DNA from: Onchidella celtica
Taxonomy: Eukaryota; Mollusca; Gastropoda; Systellommatophora; Onchidiidae
Reading direction: 5' to 3'
Length of the DNA: 64,000 nt
Assembly: GCA_963931925.1 (NCBI GenBank)
Contig: OZ007569.1
Coordinates: 46,367,021 to 46,431,020 of the forward strand
A program made the position numbers and the translations under genes. This document shows, in pieces, positions 1 through 9,254 of this stretch. Below the pieces are notes generated by a model. The model made no database searches, had not been told where the DNA came from, and worked only from the letters and a program-made list of their open reading frames with translations. Positions within the stretch are counted from its first letter, which is position 1. Each line of letters begins with the position of its first letter.

Positions 1-46
1 AACAAAACAAAAAACTTCAAACTTCCATATAATCTCTCCCCTGTAG

Positions 47-160
47 GCAGTGCTCTCGTGTCTATTTTTGGCTGGAGATGTCATCAACAAAGTAGTTAAG
101 AAAATATCTTTCTCAGTTCTCCATACCCACACAATGTACCAAAGAAGTACACTTTTGCCC
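47..160 (+). pseudogene. Copy A exon 2, left part, cut by an LTR element
   Basis: A pyrimidine tract ending in CTGTAG precedes this segment, which matches the second exon-like block of copies B (21499) and C (36861). The LTR element inserted after TGCCC at 156-160, and the exon resumes at 9168-9188. Like copy B, it lacks one base present in copy C, so the frame that connects to exon 3 in C is shifted here. With the 9-kb insertion, this copy is probably inactive unless it uses another 5' exon. Confidence 0.5.
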
Positions 161-1398
161 TGTCAAGAACAGATTTAATTCATAAATGTTTCCACTGACT
201 AAATTTTTGTGAGAGAGCAGTGAGTAATTTTTACAAACGTAATTATTGTGCGAGCCAGCATAACTTGGTCTCGTAAACAAGTTGTTTTGAACAGTTTTTT
301 TTATAATAGATAGACAGAAGATGTGGGGAAGGATAGACGGACAGCGTAGGTGTGCATGACTGAGCACTTTTTATATCTCGTGTTTTGAACTAGGTTTAGT
401 AGAGAGGGAATTGGTGAGTAGGAATTAAATGTTATTGAGACTTCTGTTGACGTACAGAAAATACCGTGATCCAGAGTAAAAGCTCGGGGTTTTGAACATG
501 TTAAGAATTTATTGCTATAAAATTACATTATATTGTATTGATTGATTCGACCTTTGATGTCGACCCAAGGTCGTTGCGTAGGGCTGTTACTTAAAATAAC
601 TCAGTTCGGCAGCTGAGCTAGAAGTGGTTGCACCAATCACAATCCAGGAATTAGACGGTAAGCTGCAGATGCAGTCCAGTATTTAAGGCCATACAGAACT
701 TAGTTCTGGGCCACATGTAGACAATCCATTTACGAGGTGGACGGCGATAGTCCTCAGCCAGATGAGAGACATAGAGACGCAGTTGAGCAGTCCATTGTGA
801 GGAGCCTGATTTAAAGCTCCAGAGCCTAAGCTACTTGGTTTGATATAAACCCACAGCGTTTACATCCAGCGCTCTCACTCCCAGTGAGGGCCTCATGGTG
901 AGAGTCCATACTAATTTGTAATGATGAAAGTGAACCGTTCTACTTACTTTTGAAGACAGTTTCAGAGCTACCGCCAGACAACGCATGGTTGTACAAGCAT
1001 TCTCCATGGCGTGTCTAGAGGAAATGTCCATATCATAACATGTCTCATTGAATTAATAGAATTTAAACTGTTATATCCGTCGCCACGTGCGCGGATTCTA
1101 TTTGGCATATAACTCATATGACCTGCAAGTAGTTAGATTGAATACGTTAGTCTTTATAGAAAGCTGTAGTTTCATTAGTTAGATTCAGTTGCCTTTGAAT
1201 TGATATTTATATTTATAATTATATTTGTTACATTAATTCCTGTAATTAAACTGCCCTACAGTTCTGCTAAATATCAAAGCAATTGATTTATTTAGTTTTT
1301 AGAGTGCAAGTATTTTTTTTTTGTGTGTTCGTCGATTGTGGGAGCGGACCTCGAAAGAGTGTCAGTCGAAATATCCCCATCTAACCCACATCGCGACA
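161..1398 (+). repeat. 5' LTR of element 1
   Basis: This is 1238 bp, TG...CA bounded and nearly identical to 7930-9167. It should hold promoter, transcription start and polyadenylation signals. I cannot place the U3/R/U5 limits from sequence alone. Short open frames inside recur at the same place in the 3' LTR and are not taken as genes. Confidence 0.95.
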
Positions 1399-1399
1399 C

Positions 1400-1417
1400 T
1401 GGAGGGGACACTACACG
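1400..1417 (+). promoter_or_regulatory. Primer binding site of element 1
   Basis: One base after the LTR end the sequence reads TGGAGGGGACACTACACG. TGG is the expected complement of a tRNA CCA end, and the one-base spacer matches the second Gmr1-type element in this window. I could not assign the tRNA. Confidence 0.6.
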
Positions 1418-2788
1418 ACATTGTTTAATTTATAGTTTATTTAGATTAGATTATAATATCGTTTTTCTCTTTGATTAACTTTTGTTTCTTTTCAATTTCA
1501 GTGCTCACGTGGTCTTCACGTTGAGCTACTTTAATTACTTCATTGTATTTAGTTTTGTATACTGCTTTCTTTGATTATTTGTTCCACATATTTCCGGCTC
1601 TCCCATTGACCCGAGGATCGAGGCCAAGGAGACTTCAACATAACTGAACGAAGAAAGACAAACGTACTGACTGTGGTGTACGCAAAGGCTAAAGGAATCT
1701 CCACCAGTTCCTTGAGTTAAGTGATTCCATCCTTAATATTGTCTGCGTTAAGGAGTTGAGTGTTCCTCCTTCTGTTTTACAGGCTTTTTATACTTTTTCT
1801 CTGTGTTTAGGAACTCACGGGCGGTGGCGAGGGCGTTCTTACGTTTGCGGGTCCCCCCTGCCAAAGTGGTGGCTTGGTCGCAGACTCTGCCGTCTCGACG
1901 ACAGATTGTGCGGTCTCGCAACACCAGTGGTTATTAAAACTGTGGGAAGTCGCATTCGCGAGAACGGACTTTGATAGGGATCTGTACACTTTGTTTAGAT
2001 TGTAGCGTTTCCATCTTCCTCGTTGTTTTAGGAAGACGTCTCTCTTGTCCTCTTCTTAATCCTATCTGTAAATATGTTCAGACTGTAGAGTTTGTTATTG
2101 TCCGTCTTTTCTTGTTGGTCTGGCGTCTAGTTTCGTGTTGTTTTTTTTATTACACCTTACGTACATTATAATTATACATTCCTTTGTTTAATATAATGCC
2201 TGTGTGAGTCATGTGTCTACATTGACGCATTGATTGAGTTTATCTGGTTATTGTGACGTATAAGGCTGATACGCCAGAGTATATATTTATATATTGGGAA
2301 TATTGATTCCCCATTCAAGTGCAGTTGTGCACCTGCCTTGAATATCCAGTATATAATTACTGAAGTTATTGTTCTTTAAAGAGAACTACCGGTAATAAAA
2401 TTACCTTGCAATTGCAATTATACAAGAGCTATAGAAAAATAGCTAAAAATATTAATCAACGATCTAATATTCGTTGATTCACGTGTATTTATATATTACA
2501 TCGGCAGTGATAACAGTAAGGACACTGCGATTTCATTGAAGAAGAAACATTGTTTGTATTTTGTCGTCTACTAGGGACGTCGACCCGACGAGTGCAAATT
2601 GCCTCAGGGATTAATAATCGCGGAGTTAAACAAGTAAATATTTTTTATCGCGTATCGGATTAACGTAAATACTACAGTGATAACATAGTACACTGTCAGA
2701 CGGGCTATTGCGTGAATTTATCCGGATACCTGTCCATTAACATTAATAGATCTCCTGTAAAGACCTATTGTGAGTGTAACTAATCATA
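1418..2788 (+). other. Long untranslated leader of element 1
   Basis: About 1.4 kb separates the primer site from the gag start. It contains only short open frames with no recognisable domain. The other Gmr1-type element here also has a leader of roughly 0.9 kb. Packaging or translation signals may lie here, but none is identifiable by eye. Confidence 0.6.
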
Positions 2789-5700
2789 ATGGCCGATTAC
2801 ACTTCCTATATAAATTCAGCGAAGCTGTTAGGCATACCCGAGGACCAGCTGGCTTCTTGGTGCGAGAGTAGACTAAAAGAAGACCTAGCTAGAGAAGAGC
2901 GTGCCGCAGATAGAGCCGAGAAGGCCGCGGAACGCGAACGAGAAAAAGAAAAAGAAGAAAGAGAACGACAAAGAGAAATAGAAGAAAGAGCCGAGAAGGC
3001 CGCGGAACGCGAACGAGAAAAAGAAAAAGAAGAAAGAGAACGACAAAGAGAAATAGAAGAAAGAGCCGACAAAGCGGCTCATCGAGAGCACGAAATTGCC
3101 CTAAAGAAATTAGAGCTGCAAGGAAACCAACCGAACGCGGCTCCAAGTGTTCCAACGAATAATGTTAAAGCAAAACCAAAGCTTCCAACCTATAATGATA
3201 AGGTCGACCAGATCGATTCTTATATTCATCGTTTTGAGCTCCACGCGGTAGCCGCCGGATGGGAAAGAACTGAATGGACTTCGTGCCTTGCAAATTTATT
3301 AACGGGACGTGCACTTGAAGTATTCCATGGCCTCAACATCGAGGATTCTAAAAATTACGACATCCTTAAAAAGGCTCTTTTAAAGCGTTTTCAACACACC
3401 GAGGACGGTTTTCACCAAAGATTCCGGACTTGTAAGCCAGACTCGTCCGAAAATTTTTCAACGTACGTCGACCGCCTAAAGCACTACTTAGACCGCTGGA
3501 TTCAGCTGGCTGGTGTCGCTGACGGTAATTTTAAAGGGCTTTATGAGCTCGTTCTGAAGGACCAAATATTTAACGCGTGCCATTCAGAACTAGTCTCCCA
3601 CATTAAAGAGTGGGCACCTAAGACGTTAGCGGAAATCACGTCCTTAGTGGAACAGTACGCGTCCGCACACCCTAATCGTTCGCTGGCTAAAGCCAAAACT
3701 AGCGAACCGTTTTATGCCGGAGTCGGTGGAACTGCGCCAATGGGTACAAGAAATTCTCGACCAGTTCATCGCCAGACGCCGCCTCCGCGTGCATATTCCG
3801 AACCGCCGCCCAATAAAGCTCGCGGTTTTCCTAGCCGTGCTGGACCTCCCACTAGGGGACATTTTATTCGCTATTCAGGTACACCCCGTCGTGACGTTAA
3901 CGAGGGCTACCATTATCAGAGCCCACCATGTCCACCTCCTTGGGCATATTATAATAATCCATATAATGCAACTCCAATGCAACCCAGACGTAATATATAT
4001 GACAGCATTAGGTGTTATCGGTGCAATAAACCAGGTCATACGTCAAAATATTGTAGGGTTAAGTTTGAAGCTGCAAATGCTTGCACCGTCATTGTTCCGG
4101 CTGCACAGAGTAGCCGTACCGTTGAAATTACGTCGCCCATGACGGGCACCGTTCCGGTTATGTCGGCCCTCCATCAACACGGGTCATTGACCTTATATGA
4201 GGGTCATGTTAACGCCATACCCGCGTCTGTCTTACGCGATTCAGGTTGCACCACTATCGGTGTTAGGGAATCACTGGTCAGACCGACCCAGCTGATTGAA
4301 CAACAGGCAACCTGCATTACTTTCGGGGGCTCCGTCGAGCGATTCCGTCTCGCGGAGATATACATCGACACGCCATTCATTACAGGTGTCGTAACGGCAT
4401 GCGTATTACCAAATCCGGTCGCCGATCTAATTATTGGTAATTTACCACAGGTTAATGATACACCTGACGGCCAGTTAAAAGTTTGGAACGAAAACCTTGC
4501 GTGTGTCACCACACGACAACAGTCAAAACGTCCACCGGATGGTACTTTACAAACCCCTGCGTTTGATTTTAATGTCACGCCTACAGTTTTCTATAAGGAA
4601 CAACAAAGCGATCCATCACTAAAACCGCTGTTTGCGAAAGTTCAGCCTCAGAACCGAAATGCCTCTCCGTTTATCATTAAAAATGAATTATTATACAGAA
4701 ATTTCCGAAATAAACGTGAGACCATTGAACAGCTCGTGGTGCCTAAGTCGTTCCGTCGCGACATTCTGCGTCTCGCGCATGATACATCATTTTCAGGCCA
4801 TCAAGGTTCAGCCAGAACCAAATCACGGATATTGGCTCATTTTTTCTGGCCTGGTGTATACGCGGACGTGAACCGTTTTGTGGCGCGCTGCGATGTATGT
4901 CAAAAACGTACACCTAAAGGTAAAGCATCACGCGCACCCCTTCAGGAGATGCCTCCAGTCTCAACACCATTCGAGCGTGTCGCAGTTGACATAGTAGGTC
5001 CTCTTAGTAAATCAGACAGAGGCCATCGATTCATCCTTTCGGTAATCGACTACGCGACGCGCTGGCCTGAGGCTATTCCTTTGAGAGACATTACGGCTGA
5101 CCATGTCGCTGAGGCGCTTGTTACTATTTTCTCGCGAGTCGGATTTCCGACCGAGATTCTTTCAGACAGAGGACCACAATTCACCTCTGATCTATACAAA
5201 AAGGTACTAGAATTAGCGGGAATTAAACAGAAATTAACGTCCCCCTATCATCCGCAGTCAAATGGTTGTTGCGAGCGGTGGAATGCGAGCATGAAGTCTA
5301 TGCTAGCACGCGTATCCGCCGACAAACCTGGAGACTGGGACCGTCAGCTCCCCGCTATTCTCTTCGCCTATAGGGAACTCCCGAACGCGTCCACGGGTTT
5401 CTCCCCATTTGAGTTATTATACGGACGTAAACCACGTGGCCCGATGGCCATACTTAGTCAATTGTTCGCCGGTTCTGAAACCGACGATTATGATACGCGA
5501 TGCGCGTATCAATATGTTGTCGATCTCCGACAACGAATTATTAATGCATGCAAAACCGCTCTGCAATTTGCATGCGCTAGAGCGAGTTCTTCAAAATTTT
5601 ATCGCGATCAGGGCGCCCAAATGCGCGCCTTGTCCGTCGGAGATCTGACACTTGTTCTTTTGCCGCAAACGCAAAACAAACTCCTTCTAACTTGGAAGGG

Positions 5701-7330
5701 ACCATACAGAGTCCTTAAGAGACTCTCCAGAGTGAATTATTTGATAGATATTCGTGGGCAGAGGAAAATATTTCATATTAATATGCTGAAAAAGTACCTG
5801 CCTAGCGATGATCGTCGTAACAACTCCGTTCATGTCGTCCCAAGAGCCAACGCGGTTTTAGTTACTGTCGACGACGAGGACCCTTTGAGTATCGACAAAT
5901 CGTTGCCCATATTACAGGCCACCGAGAGTATAAACGATGTTAATATCAATGATGAGCTTGCGCCGTCGCAGAAACAGGATCTTACACACCTGCTCCAAGA
6001 ATTTGCCACGGTGTTCACTGATTTGCCGGGTTGTACGTCTTTAGTCCAACATGTAATACGACTTCAGACAGACGTACCAGTGTTTGTTAAACCGTACCCG
6101 CGCCCGCTGCACGCTCACGAAACGATAATTACAGAAGTACGTGCCATGCTACGGCTAGGCGTGATAGAGCGATCAACAAGTCCGTATTGCTCACCGATTG
6201 TCCTGGTCAAGAAGAAAGACGATACCGTGCGTTTTTGTATTGACTATAGAAAGCTCAATGCTATAACCATCTATGATGCGGAACCCATTCCCAATCAGGA
6301 GGACTTATTCGCGCGGTTATCCAATGCAAGTATCTTCTCTAAAATAGACTTATCCAAAGGATATTGGCAGATTCCTCTCGAAGAAGGAAGTAAACAATAT
6401 ACAGCTTTTCAAACCCCTTTGGGTTTAATGCAATGGAAATATATGCCTTTTGGACTGGTTACTGCACCAGCCACGTTCGCGCGCATGATGAACATCTTAC
6501 TAAATGAATTGCGCTGCGTTCTATCATATTTCGATGATATATGTATTTTTCAGGCTGATTGGGCTGGCCACTTAATGGCCCTTCGTGAAGTTTTTGCCGC
6601 TCTTCGCCGAGCTGGCCTTACCGCGCGACCCAGTAAAGTGTTCCTAGGATATCACCATATAAACTTTTTGGGTCATACCATAACCCACGGGGTTCAGACT
6701 CCAGACGATCGCAAGATATCCAGTATTTTGAAACTGCAACCCCCTAAAACTAAAAAGCAAGTCCGTAGCTTGTTGGGACTTTTGAATTATTACAGGAAAT
6801 TTATACCAAACTTTTCCTCTCTCTCAGCCCCGTTATCTGATCTAACGAGGAAGAATCTTCCAAATAGAGTCGTCTGGACGCCTCAGTGCGCTGATGCCCT
6901 TCAGACTATTCAGAATTTATTTTCTACTTTCCCCCTGCTTGTTTTACCCGATATACGCCAGACATTCATCGTCCGAACGGATGCATCAGATAAAGGAATA
7001 GGCGCCGTGTTACTCCAACAGCGTGACGGTTTCTTGCGACCGTGCTTATATGCAAGCCGGAAATTACTTGATCGAGAGACGCGCTATGCGATTGTCGAAC
7101 GAGAGTGCCTCGCAATTGTTTACGCGGTAGATGCATTTTCTCGATACTTATTAATGTCCGAATTTATAATTGAAACGGATCATCGACCATTACTGTTTCT
7201 TAAGTCGAACAGAGCCAAGAATGCTCGACTAACCAGATGGAGCCTTGCGCTCCAGGAATACAAATTTACTATTCGGGCTATACCTGGGGAAGATAATTTA
7301 CAAGCTGATGTATTGTCCCGTTTGATTTAG
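2789..7330 (+). CDS. Gag-pol polyprotein, order GAG-PR-INT-RT-RH
   Basis: This 1513-residue frame should encode the capsid, protease, integrase, reverse transcriptase and RNase H of element 1. Residues about 20-110 are a charged coiled coil containing an exact 25-residue tandem duplication. A CCHC knuckle (CYRCNKPGHTSKYC) lies near residue 408, and an aspartic protease-like RDSG near 483. The integrase HHCC zinc finger is at about 660-707. The catalytic D, D(35)E residues fall near 733, 791 and 828, followed by a WKGPYRV segment near 968. Reverse transcriptase follows at about 1110-1270 with YFDD near 1247. RNase H has TDAS near 1396, ERE near 1436 and TDH near 1462. Every catalytic motif I looked for is present and no stop interrupts it. 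The ATG at 2789 is the first in frame before the coiled coil. Confidence 0.93.
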   Translation: MADYTSYINSAKLLGIPEDQLASWCESRLKEDLAREERAADRAEKAAEREREKEKEERERQREIEERAEKAAEREREKEKEERERQREIEERADKAAHREHEIALKKLELQGNQPNAAPSVPTNNVKAKPKLPTYNDKVDQIDSYIHRFELHAVAAGWERTEWTSCLANLLTGRALEVFHGLNIEDSKNYDILKKALLKRFQHTEDGFHQRFRTCKPDSSENFSTYVDRLKHYLDRWIQLAGVADGNFKGLYELVLKDQIFNACHSELVSHIKEWAPKTLAEITSLVEQYASAHPNRSLAKAKTSEPFYAGVGGTAPMGTRNSRPVHRQTPPPRAYSEPPPNKARGFPSRAGPPTRGHFIRYSGTPRRDVNEGYHYQSPPCPPPWAYYNNPYNATPMQPRRNIYDSIRCYRCNKPGHTSKYCRVKFEAANACTVIVPAAQSSRTVEITSPMTGTVPVMSALHQHGSLTLYEGHVNAIPASVLRDSGCTTIGVRESLVRPTQLIEQQATCITFGGSVERFRLAEIYIDTPFITGVVTACVLPNPVADLIIGNLPQVNDTPDGQLKVWNENLACVTTRQQSKRPPDGTLQTPAFDFNVTPTVFYKEQQSDPSLKPLFAKVQPQNRNASPFIIKNELLYRNFRNKRETIEQLVVPKSFRRDILRLAHDTSFSGHQGSARTKSRILAHFFWPGVYADVNRFVARCDVCQKRTPKGKASRAPLQEMPPVSTPFERVAVDIVGPLSKSDRGHRFILSVIDYATRWPEAIPLRDITADHVAEALVTIFSRVGFPTEILSDRGPQFTSDLYKKVLELAGIKQKLTSPYHPQSNGCCERWNASMKSMLARVSADKPGDWDRQLPAILFAYRELPNASTGFSPFELLYGRKPRGPMAILSQLFAGSETDDYDTRCAYQYVVDLRQRIINACKTALQFACARASSSKFYRDQGAQMRALSVGDLTLVLLPQTQNKLLLTWKGPYRVLKRLSRVNYLIDIRGQRKIFHINMLKKYLPSDDRRNNSVHVVPRANAVLVTVDDEDPLSIDKSLPILQATESINDVNINDELAPSQKQDLTHLLQEFATVFTDLPGCTSLVQHVIRLQTDVPVFVKPYPRPLHAHETIITEVRAMLRLGVIERSTSPYCSPIVLVKKKDDTVRFCIDYRKLNAITIYDAEPIPNQEDLFARLSNASIFSKIDLSKGYWQIPLEEGSKQYTAFQTPLGLMQWKYMPFGLVTAPATFARMMNILLNELRCVLSYFDDICIFQADWAGHLMALREVFAALRRAGLTARPSKVFLGYHHINFLGHTITHGVQTPDDRKISSILKLQPPKTKKQVRSLLGLLNYYRKFIPNFSSLSAPLSDLTRKNLPNRVVWTPQCADALQTIQNLFSTFPLLVLPDIRQTFIVRTDASDKGIGAVLLQQRDGFLRPCLYASRKLLDRETRYAIVERECLAIVYAVDAFSRYLLMSEFIIETDHRPLLFLKSNRAKNARLTRWSLALQEYKFTIRAIPGEDNLQADVLSRLI
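2915..3064 (+). repeat. Exact 75-bp tandem duplication in gag
   Basis: The 75 bases at 2915-2989 are repeated at 2990-3064, giving two identical 25-residue blocks rich in Glu, Arg and Lys within the coiled coil. The length keeps the frame. With no difference between the copies the duplication is recent. Confidence 0.9.
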
Positions 7331-7929
7331 TGTTCTAAAATAGTCTGTTGAACAGTGAGGTTGAGCATTTTTCACCTTTTTCGGAGACCGTGGATGGTTT
7401 CACATTATATTGTCCTACCAATTATGGACATTCTTTCTCAAAATTTCCATGTGATTCCTTTTTCCATTAGCGTCCATCCTGACCATGACCTGAGTTTCAG
7501 ACAACCTTGACGCCTTTGTCTGCGGGTCAATGAGATGAGAAAATGGCAAACCGAGCGACCAGACCTACTGCTGCCAGGATACCATTACTTTAACTATGGT
7601 TCGTTCATGTTCTATGAATGTATTAATTACGCTCAATGAAGCGATGGGCTAGTTCCTCAATATTTCAGTCTTTACAGTATGTCTGTGTGAGAGAAGTTTA
7701 TCACTTTAATTCTTAAGTGCTACAATAATTATATATTATCACAGAACGTCGCATATAAATATACATATGCTATTGTCCATCGATAATGCACGTTCTTAGA
7801 ATTATTTTTTTTGACTTTCAGTAACGATATATTTTTTACTATATAGCCCTTTCCAAAGTACTATTACATAGCAACGTTAGTAGACAGTTATGTCGTTCAA
7901 ACCCTAAGTTTTCACTGGGGTGGGGGATG
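7331..7929 (+). other. 3' untranslated part and polypurine tract of element 1
   Basis: About 600 bases separate the pol stop from the 3' LTR. The last bases before the LTR (7916-7929, TGGGGTGGGGGATG) form the polypurine tract priming plus-strand synthesis. The same GGGGTGGGGGATG core precedes the 3' LTR of the other Gmr1-type element, which supports their relationship. Confidence 0.8.
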
Positions 7930-9167
7930 TGTCAAGAACAGATTTAATTCATAAATGTTTCCACTGACTAAATTTTTGTGAGAGAGCAGTGAGTAATTTT
8001 TACAAACGTAATTATTGTGCGAGCCAGCATAACTTGGTCTCGTAAACAAGTTGTTTTGAACAGTTTTTTTTATAATAGATAGACAGAAGATGTGGGGAAG
8101 GATAGACGGACAGCGTAGGTGTGCATGACTGAGCACTTTTTATATCTCGTGTTTTGAACTAGGTTTAGTAGAGAGGGAATTGGTGAGTAGGAATTAAATG
8201 TTATTGAGACTTCTGTTGACGTACAGAAAATACCGTGATCCAGAGTAAAAGCTCGGGGTTTTGAACATGTTAAGAATTTATTGCTATAAAATTACATTAT
8301 ATTGTATTGATTGATTCGACCTTTGATGTCGACCCAAGGTCGTTGCGTAGGGCTGTTACTTAAAATAACTCAGTTCGGCAGCTGAGCTAGAAGTGGTTGC
8401 ACCAATCACAATCCAGGAATTAGACGGTAAGCTGCAGATGCAGTCCAGTATTTAAGGCCATACAGAACTTAGTTCTGGGCCACATGTAGACAATCCATTT
8501 ACGAGGTGGACGGCGATAGTCCTCAGCCAGATGAGAGACATAGAGACGCAGTTGAGCAGTCCATTGTGAGGAGCCTGATTTAAAGCTCCAGAGCCTAAGC
8601 TACTTGGTTTGATATAAACCCACAGCGTTTACATCCAGCGCTCTCACTCCCAGTGAGGGCCTCATGGTGAGAGTCCATACTAATTTGTAATGATGAAAGT
8701 GAACCGTTCTACTTACTTTTGAAGACAGTTTCAGAGCTACCGCCAGACAACGCATGGTTGTACAAGCATTCTCCATGGCGTGTCTAGAGGAAATGTCCAT
8801 ATCATAACATGTCTCATTGAATTAATAGAATTTAAACTGTTATATCCGTCGCCACGTGCGCGGATTCTATTTGGCATATAACTCATATGACCTGCAAGTA
8901 GTTTGATTGAATACGTTAGTCTTTATAGAAAGCTGTAGTTTCATTAGTTAGATTCAGTTGCCTTTGAATTGATATTTATATTTATAATTATATTTGTTAC
9001 ATTAATTCCTGTAATTAAACTGCCCTACAGTTCTGCTAAAAATCAAAGCAATTGATTTATTTAGTTTTTAGAGTGCAAGTATTTTTTTTTTGTGTGTTCG
9101 TCGATTGTGGGAGCGGACCTCGAAAGAGTGTCAGTCGAAATATCCCCATCTAACCCACATCGCGACA
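7930..9167 (+). repeat. 3' LTR of element 1
   Basis: This is 1238 bp, the same length as the 5' LTR. The two mismatches I noticed are A/T differences near 8905 and near 9042. It is followed by the target duplication TGCCC, after which copy A exon 2 resumes. Confidence 0.95.
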
Positions 9168-9254
9168 TGCCCCTCCGAAGTTGTCTATGTTTTGGTTTTT
9201 CTATGTTAGATTCAAGTATACTTATGTACCATCTCATTTTCTCCGACGTTTCAG

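Larger units (their letters stand above)
161..9167 (+). mobile_element. Full-length Gmr1-type Ty3/gypsy LTR retrotransposon (element 1)
   Basis: It has 1238-bp LTRs at 161-1398 and 7930-9167, starting TGTCAAGAAC and ending CGCGACA. A 5-bp target duplication TGCCC lies at 156-160 and 9168-9172. The uninterrupted target is visible in copy C at about 36971, which fixes the ends. I saw only two LTR mismatches by eye, so the insertion is recent. A single uninterrupted 1513-residue gag-pol frame lies inside, with integrase upstream of reverse transcriptase, the arrangement described for Gmr1-type elements. It looks potentially autonomous. Confidence 0.95.

Noticed and set aside
831-1031. 66-residue frame in the LTR of element 1
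   Set aside because: It repeats identically in the other LTR at 8600-8800 only because LTRs are copies; no domain.
2806-3155. Minus-strand Ser/Phe-rich frames opposite gag
   Set aside because: They are shadows of the purine-rich coiled-coil coding sequence.
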